A stretch of 42,255 bases of DNA. It comes from a bacterium (GTDB lineage: Bacteria; Elusimicrobiota; Elusimicrobia; Elusimicrobiales; UBA9959). The position numbers were made by a program, and so were the translations under genes. Shown piece after piece: positions 31,837 to 40,799 of this stretch. The notes under the pieces are model-generated. The model had not been told where the DNA came from and made no database searches. It saw only the letters and a list, made by a program, of their open reading frames with translations. Position 1 is the stretch's first letter. Every line of letters begins with the position of its first letter. The stretch is taken from positions 1 to 42,255 of the forward strand of contig JAJYNO010000015.1 of the NCBI GenBank assembly GCA_021786295.1, read 5' to 3'.

Positions 31837-34485
31837 TCATATGTGCTTCTTCGCCAGCTCCACGAGCGTCCTTTCAAAAGCTTCCATGTCCGCCGGCGGC
31901 TCGCCGCCGCCCTGCGCGAAATCCCCGCGGCCGCCGCCCGAGCCGTTGATGGCCGCGGCCACGCCCTTGGCTATGGCCGACGCGTCCGCCTTCACGTCGC
32001 CGGTGTGCGTGACGATGAAGGAGAACTTGCCGCCGGAGCGGGAATAGATGAACAGCAGCGTGGAGCCGAGCCCCTTCTTCACCTGGTCCGAGAAGCCGCG
32101 CAGCTCCTTCATGTCCAGCTCGCCGGCGTCGTAGACCACGAAGCTGGAACCGGAGCCGTCTATGCCGCCGGAGAGCAGCTTCCGCCCCTCGCCCGCCTTG
32201 GCCGCGGGGGCGGCCTTGGCCTTGCCCGACTTCAGCTCCTTGAGATTGTCGATCAGCTGCTGCAGGCGGGCCGGCAGCTCTTCCACCGGCACCGAGAGCT
32301 TTCTGGCGGCGGTCTCCGCCAGCTCGGCGGCGGCGCGCAGATGGTCCACCGCGGCCAGCCCCGCCACGCCCTCTATGCGGCGCACCCCGCGCGAGACGGA
32401 GGAATCCTTGAGCACTTTCACCAGCATCAGCTCGCCCAGCGAGTCTATGTGCGTGCCGCCGCACAGCTCGAGGCTGTAGCGGTCCCCCGCCGCGTCCCAG
32501 CCGCCCTTGTTGATCAGCACGAAGCGCGCGGGGTCCGCGTACTTCTCGCCCAGCAGCGTCGTGGCGCCGAACTTCCCGGCGTCCTTCAGCGGGCGCTCCA
32601 TCTTGAAGACGCGGTAGTTCTCGGTTATGGCCGCGTTGGCTATCGTCTCCACCCTGGCGAGCTCCTCCTTGGTCGGGGCTTTGGTGGTGGTGTAGTCGAA
32701 GCGGAACTTGTCCGGCGTGACGATGGAGCCGGCCTGGCGGGTGCTCTCGCCGAAGACCTGCCTGAGCGCGGCGTTTATCACGTGCACGGCGGTATGGTTG
32801 CAGGCGGTGCGGTAGCGCAGGCTGGAGACCTGGGCCGTCACCTTCTGGCCGGCCTCCAGGCGCTCCACCGCTTTCAAGTGGTGGAAGAAGACCTTGCCTA
32901 CGGGCTTCTGCGTGTCCAGCACCTCGGCCGCGGTCCTGCCTCCGGAGAGGAGCAGCCCCAGGTCGCCCACCTGGCCGCCGGACTCGGCGTAGAAAGGAGT
33001 GCGGTCCAGCGCGGCCCAGCCCTCGAGCCCCTCCTTGAGGGAATCCACGAAGTTGCCGGCGGTGTCCAGCAGACCCACTATCTTCGCTTCCCCCTCCACG
33101 GCCTCGTAGCCGGTGAAGACGGTGGGCGGGAACTTCTCCTCGGCCTTCTGGAACAGGAAAGCGTTCTTCTCGCCGGAATCCTTCCAGCCGGCCTTGGCGG
33201 TCTCCTGCGCGGCCTTGCGGGCGCGCTCGAAGCCCTCCTCGTCCAGCGGGATGTTCCTCTTCAGAGCTATCTCGCGCGTCAGCTCCAGCGGGAAGCCGTA
33301 GGTCTCGTAAAGCTTGAAGGCCTCCTCGCCGGGCACGCCGCGCGGGTTCTTTTCCAGCAGGTCGGCGAGGTACTTCTCGCCGGTCCCGAGCGTCTCGATG
33401 AAGCCCTGCTCCTCGAACCTGAGCGCCTCGCGCACCGTTCTGTCCGCGGAGATTATCTCCGGGTATACGTCCTTGAATATCTCGTGCACGGCGGGCACCA
33501 GCTTGTGCAGGAAGGGGTCCTTGGCGCCCAGCATGCGGCCGTAGCGCGCGGCGCGGCGCACCAGGCGGCGCAGCACGTAGCCGCGGCCCTCGTTGGAAGG
33601 GATGATGCCCTCGGAGAGCAGGAACGTGGAGGCGCGCAGGTGCTCGCTGATGATGCGGAAGGCCTGCACCGCCTCCGGCGAGGAGCCGTACTCCACCTTA
33701 AGCAGCCTGGAGGCGGCCTCGACCACCGGGAAGAACAGCGTGGTCTCGAACGGGTTGTCCTTGCCCTCGACGATGAAGGTCAGGCGCTCGAGGCCCATGC
33801 CCGTGTCGATGTTCTTCTTCGGCAGCGGCTTGAACACGCCGCCGGGCTGCTTGTCGAACTGCGTGAAGACGTGGTTCCAGACCTCTATGTAGCGGTCGCA
33901 GGAACAGGCGCCGGGGCCCTTGCAGCCGGGATGCGAGTGCTTCCCGCCGCGGTCCCAGTAGATCTCGGAGCACGGGCCGGAAGGGCCGGTGTCGCCCATC
34001 GCCCAGAAATTGTCGCCGTCCCCAAGTTCGACGATATGGGAACGCAGCTCCTTCGGCAGCACCTTTTCCCAGATGAGGCGGGCCTCCACGTCCCTCGGGG
34101 CCACGCCGCCCTTGTAGACGGACGGATAGAAGCGCTCCGCCGGCAGACCCATCACCTTCGTCAGGAACTCCCAGCCCCAGGCTATGGACTCCTCCTTGAA
34201 GTAGTCGCCGAACGAGAAGTTGCCCAGCATCTCGAAGAACGTCAGGTGCCGTATCGTGCGGCCGACGTTGTCGATGTCGGTGGTGCGGAAGCTCTTCTGG
34301 CAGGAGGCCGCGCGCTTCATGTCGGTCTTCAGGCCGAGGTAGTACGGCTTGAACTGCACCATGCCGGCCGAGGTGAAGAGGAGCGTAGGGTCCCCTTCCG
34401 GGATCAGGGGGCTGGACTTGACCACCGGGTGGCCGTTCTTCGCGAAGAACTCGAGAAAGCTCTTACGTATCTGATAACTTTGCAT
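31837..34485 (-). CDS. alaS: Alanyl-tRNA synthetase (882 aa)
   Basis: Charges tRNA-Ala. The class II catalytic core carries FFAKNGHPVVKSSPLIP, LFTSAGMVQFKPYYLG and GDNFWAMGDTGPSGPCSEI; a Cys/His cluster (HPGCKGPGACSCDRY) is present. The editing domain has the metal-binding HTAVH and CGGTH motifs, and the C-terminal domain carries GGRGDFAQGGG. Length is normal for the family. The ATG at 34485 (MQSYQIRKSFLEFF) fits the conserved N-terminus; the longer frame to 34575 does not. A TATAAT at 34531-34526 precedes it. tRNA-Arg follows on the same strand. Confidence 0.97.
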   Translation of the reverse strand: MQSYQIRKSFLEFFAKNGHPVVKSSPLIPEGDPTLLFTSAGMVQFKPYYLGLKTDMKRAASCQKSFRTTDIDNVGRTIRHLTFFEMLGNFSFGDYFKEESIAWGWEFLTKVMGLPAERFYPSVYKGGVAPRDVEARLIWEKVLPKELRSHIVELGDGDNFWAMGDTGPSGPCSEIYWDRGGKHSHPGCKGPGACSCDRYIEVWNHVFTQFDKQPGGVFKPLPKKNIDTGMGLERLTFIVEGKDNPFETTLFFPVVEAASRLLKVEYGSSPEAVQAFRIISEHLRASTFLLSEGIIPSNEGRGYVLRRLVRRAARYGRMLGAKDPFLHKLVPAVHEIFKDVYPEIISADRTVREALRFEEQGFIETLGTGEKYLADLLEKNPRGVPGEEAFKLYETYGFPLELTREIALKRNIPLDEEGFERARKAAQETAKAGWKDSGEKNAFLFQKAEEKFPPTVFTGYEAVEGEAKIVGLLDTAGNFVDSLKEGLEGWAALDRTPFYAESGGQVGDLGLLLSGGRTAAEVLDTQKPVGKVFFHHLKAVERLEAGQKVTAQVSSLRYRTACNHTAVHVINAALRQVFGESTRQAGSIVTPDKFRFDYTTTKAPTKEELARVETIANAAITENYRVFKMERPLKDAGKFGATTLLGEKYADPARFVLINKGGWDAAGDRYSLELCGGTHIDSLGELMLVKVLKDSSVSRGVRRIEGVAGLAAVDHLRAAAELAETAARKLSVPVEELPARLQQLIDNLKELKSGKAKAAPAAKAGEGRKLLSGGIDGSGSSFVVYDAGELDMKELRGFSDQVKKGLGSTLLFIYSRSGGKFSFIVTHTGDVKADASAIAKGVAAAINGSGGGRGDFAQGGGEPPADMEAFERTLVELAKKHI

Positions 34486-34525
34486 GGCGCGTGGACATCC
34501 TTTATCCGATATGCGAACGCCTGAA

Positions 34526-34531
34526 ATTATA
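34526..34531 (-). promoter_or_regulatory. -10 element of alaS
   Basis: TATAAT on the minus strand, 40 nt before the alaS ATG, preceded by TTTG. A matching -35 is not clear. Confidence 0.5.
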
Positions 34532-34589
34532 CAAATTTGGCGCGGACGAAGGGCCAAAAAGGCCCAGGCGGACATAGGCCTTTGAGGCC

Positions 34590-34618
34590 TTGCGCAACGG
34601 CGGGGATAAGTTTAGACT
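34590..34618 (+). promoter_or_regulatory. Promoter of the metallo-beta-lactamase-fold gene
   Basis: TTGCGC (34590-34595), 17-nt spacer and TAGACT (34613-34618), giving a leader of about 45 nt before the ATG at 34670. Confidence 0.5.
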
Positions 34619-34669
34619 ATATACATCAGGTAACGGCTTAGCTGGCGGCTGGAGCTGCGCATCACTTAC

Positions 34670-35641
34670 ATGGAAAGAACCACCCCGAAAAGCTCTGACA
34701 GCAAGATCAAGAGGGTCCTGGCCTTCCTCCTTCTCTTTTCGGCGCTCTCGGCCTCCCTGGCTGCGGGGAACCTCCACGCGGGCGCCGCGCTGGACGCGCT
34801 TAACTCGCTGGCTCCTTCCGCGTCCCTCTCCTCGCCGGAGCCCGCGGCAGCGGCGGCCCTGCCGGGTCCGGTAAGGTACGGCAACCCGCTGAACGCCTAT
34901 TTCATAAGCGTCGGCCAGGGGGATTCAGAGTACATCGAGCTCCCCAACGGCAAGAACGTGCTGATAGACGGCGGCCCCAACCCGACCACGTCCCTGGCGC
35001 AGTTCCTCTCCAACCACAACGTCACTCACATAAATTACGTGGTGCTGACGCACCCCCACTCGGACCATTTCGACGGGCTGATCTACGTCTTCAACCACAT
35101 CTCCGTGGACAACTTCTACGACACGCGCGAGGACAACACCGGCTCCTCCACCGTCAAGAAGCTGCGCGAGAAGGTCCAGTCCCTCGGGGTCAACGTCTCC
35201 TATCCCGCAGAGGGCGACTACCTGGACTGGGACCCGGGAGAAGTGCAGGTACGCGTGCTCAACAGCTGCTCGCAGGACGGCGCCAGCAACGCCGGCGCCG
35301 TGCTGAACGACTGTTCGATAGTGCTCAGGGTCACCTACGAGAACACCTCGATACTCTATACCGGCGACATGCAGTCCGACCAGGAGGCCCGCCTGGTCTC
35401 CGCCTACGGCAGCCAGCTGCAGTCGGACGTGCTGAAGGTGGGCCACCACGGCAGCAACACGGCCACCAGTATGGATTTTCTGAACGCGGTGAAGCCCAAG
35501 TACGCCTATATAGAACTGGGCAAGGACAACAAGTTCGGCTTCCCGGCCCCGGTCACGCTCTCCAACCTGCAGGCCGTGGGCGCGACCGTCTACCGGACGG
35601 ACACGGACGGCACGCTGGAATTCAGGATAGGCGGGCAGTGA
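34670..35641 (+). CDS. Secreted ComEC-type metallo-beta-lactamase-fold protein (323 aa)
   Basis: A hydrophobic N-terminal segment (VLAFLLLFSALSASLAAG, about 15-32) directs export. The domain from about 70 begins AYFISVGQGDSEYIELPNG, with LIDGGPN and the metal site THPHSDHFDG near 127, and later ILYTGDM and LKVGHHGSNTAT. These are the marks of the ComEC/Rec2 C-terminal metallo-beta-lactamase-like domain, here stand-alone without the ComEC membrane channel. Possible roles are an extracellular nuclease or phosphodiesterase; the substrate is not known. It is divergent from alaS. Confidence 0.85.
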   Translation: MERTTPKSSDSKIKRVLAFLLLFSALSASLAAGNLHAGAALDALNSLAPSASLSSPEPAAAAALPGPVRYGNPLNAYFISVGQGDSEYIELPNGKNVLIDGGPNPTTSLAQFLSNHNVTHINYVVLTHPHSDHFDGLIYVFNHISVDNFYDTREDNTGSSTVKKLREKVQSLGVNVSYPAEGDYLDWDPGEVQVRVLNSCSQDGASNAGAVLNDCSIVLRVTYENTSILYTGDMQSDQEARLVSAYGSQLQSDVLKVGHHGSNTATSMDFLNAVKPKYAYIELGKDNKFGFPAPVTLSNLQAVGATVYRTDTDGTLEFRIGGQ

Positions 35642-35643
35642 GC

Positions 35644-35672
35644 TTTACAAGGCCCGGGTTCTTTGCTATAAT
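35644..35672 (+). promoter_or_regulatory. Upstream promoter P1 of the 194-aa protein gene
   Basis: TTTACA (35644-35649), a 17-nt spacer and an extended -10 (TGC plus TATAAT at 35667-35672). It starts 3 bp after the stop of the preceding gene and predicts a leader of about 185 nt. Confidence 0.75.
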
Positions 35673-35678
35673 GGTCCT

Positions 35679-35863
35679 GTAGTGGAGTTGCGGTTTCCGT
35701 ATCTTACAAGCCGCGGCGGTATCCTTAAAAGACCTAAGACTACCCCCGTGGTGATGTCCTTCCAGGAACAGTCGGAAGGCGCGTTAAGTTTCCCCTACCT
35801 TACGAAACTTAGCACAAAGTATCGGGAATATAATTCGGAATTATATTTCGGAGGCTTCGTGCT
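35679..35863 (+). promoter_or_regulatory. Structured 5' leader with second promoter and palindrome
   Basis: This 185-nt stretch has no open frame of note but several self-complementary pairs: GCGG/CCGC, CCTTCC/GGAAGG, TAAGTTT/AAACTTA, and a perfect 10-bp AT-rich pair at 35827-35836 and 35838-35847. The last one contains a second TATAAT (35829-35834) and ends 2-3 nt before the GGAGG ribosome site. It may be an operator, an RNA switch or a thermometer-like hairpin. I do not recognise a known riboswitch class. Confidence 0.5.
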
Positions 35864-36448
35864 ATGAACAAGTGCGTTAAATTCGTTTCTTTCGTTTCCC
35901 TATTGGCCATTTCCGGCTCCGCTTTCGCGCAGACCGGCCCTGTTTTCGACTCGCTGGACAACGCCGCCGGCCAGACGTCCAGGCCGCAGGCGCCAGCGGT
36001 CCCGCCCCCGTCGGTCTACGTCCCGGCGGCCGGCCAGGTCGCGCTGCAGGATATAACCGCGAGCTGCACCCGCGACGGGGACGTGGTCTCCGCCTACCCG
36101 GGCGTCTACAAGCTGGTGCACAACGAGGAGAACTCCAGGGTGATGAAGGTCTTCCGCTTCACCGACGCTTCCGGCGCCGAGCGGCGCGTGGAGGTCTACT
36201 ACACCGGCGGCGACTGGATGCAGTACGGCTTCACCTACGTCGCGACGAACGCGGGCGCCCCGGTCGGCCAGGTCAGGATCTATTTCGTGGCCGCCCTCTC
36301 CACCCCGGACCGCGAGGAGGGCGCCGTCCCCCCGCAGGTGGACCCCTTCGACGGCGCCGCCCTGCAGGGCTTCCTCTCCTCCCGCTTCCTCGACGCCGGC
36401 GGCGCCGTGAGGACCGCGTTCCCCGCGGAAGCCTCCCTGACCCGCTGA
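35864..36448 (+). CDS. Secreted protein of unknown function (194 aa)
   Basis: A signal peptide (MNKCVKFVSFVSLLAISGSAFA) and a Pro-rich linker (RPQAPAVPPPSVYVP) precede a small beta-rich domain (VMKVFRFTDASGAERRVEVYYTGG in part, GQVRIYFVAALS). No family is recognised. The ribosome site GGAGG is 9 nt before the ATG. Two promoters and a long structured leader suggest careful control, and a strong terminator follows. The signal-plus-linker layout is like that of the 389-aa protein at 13577. Confidence 0.75.
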   Translation: MNKCVKFVSFVSLLAISGSAFAQTGPVFDSLDNAAGQTSRPQAPAVPPPSVYVPAAGQVALQDITASCTRDGDVVSAYPGVYKLVHNEENSRVMKVFRFTDASGAERRVEVYYTGGDWMQYGFTYVATNAGAPVGQVRIYFVAALSTPDREEGAVPPQVDPFDGAALQGFLSSRFLDAGGAVRTAFPAEASLTR

Positions 36449-36470
36449 CGCCCCGCGCGGCGCGGGACCG

Positions 36471-36500
36471 AAAGACCGGCGCTGTGCGCCGGTCTTTTTT
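36471..36500 (+). terminator. Rho-independent terminator after the 194-aa protein gene
   Basis: A perfect 12-bp stem (36471-36482 with 36486-36497, loop TGT) runs into T-run to 36500 on the plus strand. It also separates this gene from the convergent phoU gene ending at 36518. Confidence 0.92.
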
Positions 36501-36517
36501 CGCCGCGGCGGCAGGCC

Positions 36518-37198
36518 TTAGATCCTCCCGCCGCTCAGTTCCTCCGGGTGGTGCCTCACCACCACGGCCGAAACCATGTAGATGATGTCCTCCGCCATGC
36601 CCACCGCGTGATCGCAGACGCGCTCCAGGTGCCTGGCCGCCAGCAGCAGCGGAACGGCCCGGTCGGAAGTAGTCCCGTCCTTCATCATATAGTCGTAGAT
36701 CAGCTCCTTTTCCACCGCCCGCTTCAGCTCGTCGGCCTCGGGGTCTGTGAGCACCACGCCGCGCGCGAGCTCCGTATCGCCCCTGACGAAGGCCTCTATG
36801 GCGTCACCGGTCATGCGCTTGGCCAGCCCGGCCAGCCTGGGGATATCTATCAGCGGCTTCAGCAGCGGTTTTCCGGCCAGGTCCAGCGCGCGCTGGGCCA
36901 CGTCCACGGCCAGGTCACCTATGCGCTCCAGCTCGGCGTTCAGTTTTATCGCGGTGGTTATGAAGCGCAGGTCCCCGGCCATGGGCTGGTGCAGCGCTAT
37001 AAGGTTGAGGCACTTGTTGTCTATCGCCAGCTCCAGCTCGTCCATCTCCGCGTCCGCCGCTATGACCCGGCGCGCGGCGGCCTCGTCCCCCGACTTCAGC
37101 GCCTCCACCGAGTCGGTTATGGCTTCGCGGGCCATAGCCCCCATGCGGAGAATGTCGTTCTTCAGCCCGCCCAGCTCCTCGTCGAAATGCCTTTGCAT
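36518..37198 (-). CDS. phoU: Phosphate-signalling protein PhoU (226 aa)
   Basis: Two PhoU repeats of three helices: MQRHFDEELGGLKNDILRMG starts the first and MTGDAIEAFVRGD the second, with the family's acidic metal-binding segments (EMDELELAIDNKCL, EADELKRAVEKEL). It dampens the phosphate-starvation response through the PstSCAB transporter and the sensor kinase. It is the last gene of the pst operon, 15 bp after pstB, with a GGGAGGGG site. Confidence 0.95.
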   Translation of the reverse strand: MQRHFDEELGGLKNDILRMGAMAREAITDSVEALKSGDEAAARRVIAADAEMDELELAIDNKCLNLIALHQPMAGDLRFITTAIKLNAELERIGDLAVDVAQRALDLAGKPLLKPLIDIPRLAGLAKRMTGDAIEAFVRGDTELARGVVLTDPEADELKRAVEKELIYDYMMKDGTTSDRAVPLLLAARHLERVCDHAVGMAEDIIYMVSAVVVRHHPEELSGGRI

Positions 37199-37213
37199 GT
37201 CCCCTCCCGGCGG

Positions 37214-38089
37214 CTACCCGAACCGCCCGGTGATATAGTCCTCGGTCCGCCTGTCGCGCGGCGCCTTGAAGATCCGCTCGGTGTCCCCCTCCTCCACCAA
37301 TTCCCCCATCAGGAAGAAGGCCGTCCTGTCCGAGACGCGAGCGGCCTGCTGCATATTATGGGTGACTATCACGATAGTATAGTCCTTTTTCAGCTCCAGG
37401 ATGAGCTCCTCCACCTTGCCGGTGGAGATCGGGTCGAGGCTGGCGCACGGCTCGTCGAAGAGTATCACCTCCGGCTCCACGGCCAGGCAGCGGGCTATGC
37501 AGAGACGCTGCTGCTGGCCGCCGGAAAGCCCCAGCGCGCTGTCCTTCAGGCGGTCCTTCACCTCCCCCCAGAGCGCGGCCTTCTTCAGCGAGTCAACGAC
37601 CTTCTCCTCGATCAGGTTGCGGTCCCTCGCGCCGTTGACCTCCAGGCCGTAGGCTATGTTCTCGTAGATGGTCTTCGGGAAAGGGTTGGGCTTCTGGAAG
37701 ACCATACCGACGCGCTTGCGCAGCTCCGGCGGGTCGCAGGCTGGCGACATGATGTCCATGCCGTCCAGCAGTATCTCCCCTTCCATGCGCGTCCCCGGGA
37801 CCAGCTCCTGCATGCGGTTGAGCAGGCGGATGAACGTGGACTTCCCGCAGCCCGACGGGCCGATGATCGCCGTGACGCGGCGCCGGCTGAAACCTATGCT
37901 TATGCCGCGGAGCGCCTGCTTGGAGCCGTAGTAGAAGTTGACGCCGCGCGCGGTCAGCTTGGGCTCCGGGCCCGGAGGCCGCCGCTCGCGCCCGGGTTCC
38001 GCGTCCGCCCCGGCCGGGCCCCGGACCAGGGAAGGGTGGAAGTTCTCCATCCCCATCTGCCTCTCGTAGTCGATAACGGCGTCATGCAT
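37214..38089 (-). CDS. pstB: Phosphate ABC transporter ATP-binding protein PstB (291 aa)
   Basis: ATPase of the high-affinity phosphate importer. Walker [10 protein letters not shown], signature [16 protein letters not shown], Walker B VILFDEP and the switch His in [11 protein letters not shown] are all present; the [17 protein letters not shown] loop is typical of PstB. An N-terminal extension of about 45 residues precedes the ABC domain, so a later start is possible. The first ATG overlaps the pstA stop by 8 nt. Confidence 0.96.
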   Translation of the reverse strand: MHDAVIDYERQMGMENFHPSLVRGPAGADAEPGRERRPPGPEPKLTARGVNFYYGSKQALRGISIGFSRRRVTAIIGPSGCGKSTFIRLLNRMQELVPGTRMEGEILLDGMDIMSPACDPPELRKRVGMVFQKPNPFPKTIYENIAYGLEVNGARDRNLIEEKVVDSLKKAALWGEVKDRLKDSALGLSGGQQQRLCIARCLAVEPEVILFDEPCASLDPISTGKVEELILELKKDYTIVIVTHNMQQAARVSDRTAFFLMGELVEEGDTERIFKAPRDRRTEDYITGRFG

Positions 38090-38990
38090 GGTAGACCTTC
38101 CTTTGCCTCTGGCGTATGAGTATGGCTATCAGCGATACGGACAGCACCAGCGCCAGCAGCAGCAGGCTGCAGCCGTAGGCGATGCGCGTCTGCATCTCCG
38201 GGTGGGTCCCTTCGGTCATGAGGGCGTAGATATGGTAGGGGAGAGCCATCACTTCGGACATGGGGGAATGCGGGAAGCCGCGCACGTAGAACGCCGCCGC
38301 GGTGAAGAGGATCGGCGCGGTCTCGCCGGCCACGCGCCCGACGCTCAATATCACCCCGGTCAGGATGCCCGGCAGCGCCGCCGGCAGCACCACCCTGCGG
38401 ATGGTCCCCCACTGAGTGGCCCCCAGGGCCAGCGAGGCCTCGCGCACGGACTGCGGCACCGCCGTCAGCGCCTCCTGCGAGGCGGAGATGATGACCGGCA
38501 GGGCCAGGATGCCCAGCGTCAGCGAGCCGGACACGATGGAGACCCCGAAGCCGAAGTACTTGACGAAGACGGTCAGCCCGAAAAGGCCGAACACCACGGA
38601 CGGGACGCCGGCCAGGTTGTTGACGCCGACGCGCAGCAGGGCGGAGCTCCAGCCCTTGGGCGAGTACTCCGTAAGGTAGACGGCGCAAGCCACCCCCAGC
38701 GGCAGAGCGAAGAGGACCGCCCCCAGGGTCAGGTAGAGGGTCCCCGCTATGGCCGGGGCCACTCCGCCGGCGGTCATGGAGTCGCGGGGAACCTGCGTCA
38801 GGAACGCCCAGCTTATCGCCCCGAGGCCGCGCGAGGCGATGAAGAAGAGGATGGCGCCGAGGAAGAGGATGTTGGCCGCCATGCACGCGCCCAGGACGGC
38901 GAAACCCAGTTTCTGAGCCAGGGAGCGCCGTTTCGGACGCCCCAGCGCCCGGACGGGCAGAACGGCTCCGGCCGCGCCCGCAGCCGTCAT
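38082..38990 (-). CDS. pstA: Phosphate ABC transporter permease PstA (302 aa)
   Basis: A six-helix permease. The family's EAA-type loop is [28 protein letters not shown] in sections, and [17 protein letters not shown] is diagnostic of PstA. The ATG at 38990 overlaps the pstC stop by 4 nt (ATGA), which fixes the start; the longer open frame to 39983 runs antiparallel through pstC in another frame and is not real. Works with PstC in the inner membrane. Confidence 0.95.
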   Translation of the reverse strand: MTAAGAAGAVLPVRALGRPKRRSLAQKLGFAVLGACMAANILFLGAILFFIASRGLGAISWAFLTQVPRDSMTAGGVAPAIAGTLYLTLGAVLFALPLGVACAVYLTEYSPKGWSSALLRVGVNNLAGVPSVVFGLFGLTVFVKYFGFGVSIVSGSLTLGILALPVIISASQEALTAVPQSVREASLALGATQWGTIRRVVLPAALPGILTGVILSVGRVAGETAPILFTAAAFYVRGFPHSPMSEVMALPYHIYALMTEGTHPEMQTRIAYGCSLLLLALVLSVSLIAILIRQRQRKVYHA

Positions 38991-39883
38991 CTCGACAGCC
39001 CCAGCCTCAGCCTGTAGCGGCGGCTCACCAGCTCGGCCGCGATGTTGAACAGGAAGGTTATCAGGAACAGCAGCAGCGCCACGGCGAACAGCGCGTGATA
39101 ATGCGAGCTGCCTACCGGCGCCTCGCCCATCTCCGCGGCGATGGCGGCCGTCATAGGGCGCACCGGGTCGAAGAAGGAGCGCGGGATCATCGCCGAGCCG
39201 CCGGCCACCATCAGCACCGTCATCGTCTCGCCTATCGCCCGGCTCATGCCGAGTATCACGGCCGTGGAGATGCCGGAGCCCGCGGCCGGCATTATCACGC
39301 GCGTCAGCGTCTGCCAGCGGTCGGCGCCTACTGCGAACGAGGCTTCGCGGAACGAGCGCGGCACGTAGCCGAGAGCGTCCTCGGCTATGCTGGCCACGGT
39401 CGGGGAGGCCATCACGCCGAGAATGACGCTGGCAGTCAGCGAGCAGAGGCCTATGGGCAGGGCGAAGGCGTTCTGCAGGAAAGGGGCCAGTACGACCATG
39501 CCGAAAAAGCCGTAGACGATGGAGGGGACGGAAGCCAGGATCTCCAGCACCGGTTTCAGCACGGCGCGCCGGCGCGGTCCGGCCAGCTCGTGCAGATACA
39601 GCGCGCTGCCGACGCCGAGCGGCACGCAGATGAGCAGGGCGCCCGCCGTGACCCACAGCGAGCCCAGCACCAGCGGCAGCGCGCCGAACTCCGGAGGCGA
39701 CGCCGTCGGATACCAGTTCCTGCCGGTCAGGAAGGCCCACGGGCTTACCGTCCTGAAGACCGGCAGCCCCTCCAGGAAAAGCACCAGCACTATCCCGGCC
39801 AGGAACGCCAGCGAGGAGAATGCCAGCGCGGCGAAAAGGTATTTTATCAAGCGCTCCCTGCGGTTCTTCATAGCCACGTCCAT
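38987..39883 (-). CDS. pstC: Phosphate ABC transporter permease PstC (298 aa)
   Basis: A six-helix permease with FREASFAVGADRWQTLTRVI (EAA loop) and SRAIGETMTVLMVAGG, typical of PstC. The ATG at 39883 gives MDVAMKNRRERL; however, a TAGACT -10 abuts this codon, so the second ATG at 39871 (MKNRRERL, 294 aa) may be the true start. It is the first gene of the operon; the binding protein PstS is not in the window and may be upstream or elsewhere. Confidence 0.93.
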   Translation of the reverse strand: MDVAMKNRRERLIKYLFAALAFSSLAFLAGIVLVLFLEGLPVFRTVSPWAFLTGRNWYPTASPPEFGALPLVLGSLWVTAGALLICVPLGVGSALYLHELAGPRRRAVLKPVLEILASVPSIVYGFFGMVVLAPFLQNAFALPIGLCSLTASVILGVMASPTVASIAEDALGYVPRSFREASFAVGADRWQTLTRVIMPAAGSGISTAVILGMSRAIGETMTVLMVAGGSAMIPRSFFDPVRPMTAAIAAEMGEAPVGSSHYHALFAVALLLFLITFLFNIAAELVSRRYRLRLGLSR

Positions 39884-39937
39884 AGTCTACACGCGGCGGG
39901 TCAAAGGGGAATAAAGGCCGTGTAAAATCCGTGTAAA
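39884..39937 (-). promoter_or_regulatory. Pho box (four 11-bp-spaced repeats) and -10 of the pst operon
   Basis: On the minus strand the 7-mers TTTACAC (39937-39931), TTTACAC (39926-39920), TTTATTC (39915-39909) and TTGACCC (39904-39898) are spaced exactly 11 bp apart, followed after 8 nt by TAGACT (39889-39884). This is the layout of PhoB/PhoP response-regulator sites. It implies control by phosphate starvation although no phoB/phoR is in the window. Confidence 0.8.
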
Positions 39938-40091
39938 CGCGTGGAGCCGGCCCATGAAACCAAACAGCGCCCCGCGGCATCATATTATTGTTCCCTCCCT
40001 CGCCGCACCGTAATATTATATTTGCGCCCGCGAAAATAATAGAATATAGGGAGGCGGGACGATATTATCATAAGGAACCAAAGAACAGACC

Positions 40092-40799
40092 ATGAATAAA
40101 AAAACTCTGGATCTCGCGGCGGCGCTGGCGCTGCCTCTGCTTTTGGCCGCGGTGGCGGCAGCCCAGGTACAGTCCGCCGCGCCGGCCGCGTCGTCCGCGC
40201 CGGCGGTCTCCCCCGCGCCGGTCTCTTCCGCGGCCGCGGTTTCCCCGGAAGCCCCCGCCGGCGCCCCCACCCTGGCGGTAGAGGACCTGGTCTCCGCGGC
40301 CAGGCAGTACTCTGACGAGAACGCTAAGGGGATCTCCCCCGAGGAGAAGGCGCGCAGGCTCGCAGCAAAGGACAAGATAAACGGCATTCTGGACCTGCAC
40401 GAGATGGCCCATCTGATCCTGATCAGGAAGTGGGACGCGCTCAAGCCGGCGGACCGCGAGAAGTACGCCGACCTGCTGTCCGCGCTGGTGCAGAAGGTGG
40501 GCTACCCGCAGATCGGCAATTATTTCAACGAGAACCTGGAAGTGAAGTACGACGGCGAGAAGCCGCTGCCGGACGGCAACAGGGAAGTGGCGACCAGCAT
40601 CGTCTACAAGGACGAGGACCTGACCCTCTCCACCGAGTTCCGCCTGCACGATACCCCTAAGGGCTGGCGCATCTACGACGTCGTCACCGACGGGGAGAGC
40701 CTGCTGCTGATCTACCGCAACCAGCACATGGGCATCATCAAGGACAAGGGCTTTCCGGAGCTCATCCGCCTGATGGAGAAGAAGCTCCATGAGAATTGA
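40092..40799 (+). CDS. MlaC/Ttg2D (HpnM)-like periplasmic lipid-binding protein (235 aa)
   Basis: A signal peptide (about 1-24) and an Ala/Pro/Ser-rich linker precede the MlaC/Ttg2 domain from about 65. Typical features are LHEMAHLILIRKWDALKPAD, then beta segments ATSIVYKDEDLTLSTEFRL and GWRIYDVVTDGESLLLIYRNQ. This family carries lipids between the membranes; in hopanoid clusters the member is called HpnM. It overlaps the TolC gene by 11 nt. A plausible -10 (TATTAT at 40063-40068) lies about 24 nt upstream of the ATG. Confidence 0.87.
   Translation: MNKKTLDLAAALALPLLLAAVAAAQVQSAAPAASSAPAVSPAPVSSAAAVSPEAPAGAPTLAVEDLVSAARQYSDENAKGISPEEKARRLAAKDKINGILDLHEMAHLILIRKWDALKPADREKYADLLSALVQKVGYPQIGNYFNENLEVKYDGEKPLPDGNREVATSIVYKDEDLTLSTEFRLHDTPKGWRIYDVVTDGESLLLIYRNQHMGIIKDKGFPELIRLMEKKLHEN

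Noticed and set aside
31843-34524. 893-codon open frame antisense to alaS
   Set aside because: It mirrors alaS through GC-rich codon bias and has His/Leu/Val/Gly-rich, family-less translation; alaS on the other strand is certain.
38991-39983. Long upstream extension of pstA on the minus strand
   Set aside because: It overlaps all of pstC in another frame; the ATGA overlap at 38990 fixes the true pstA start.
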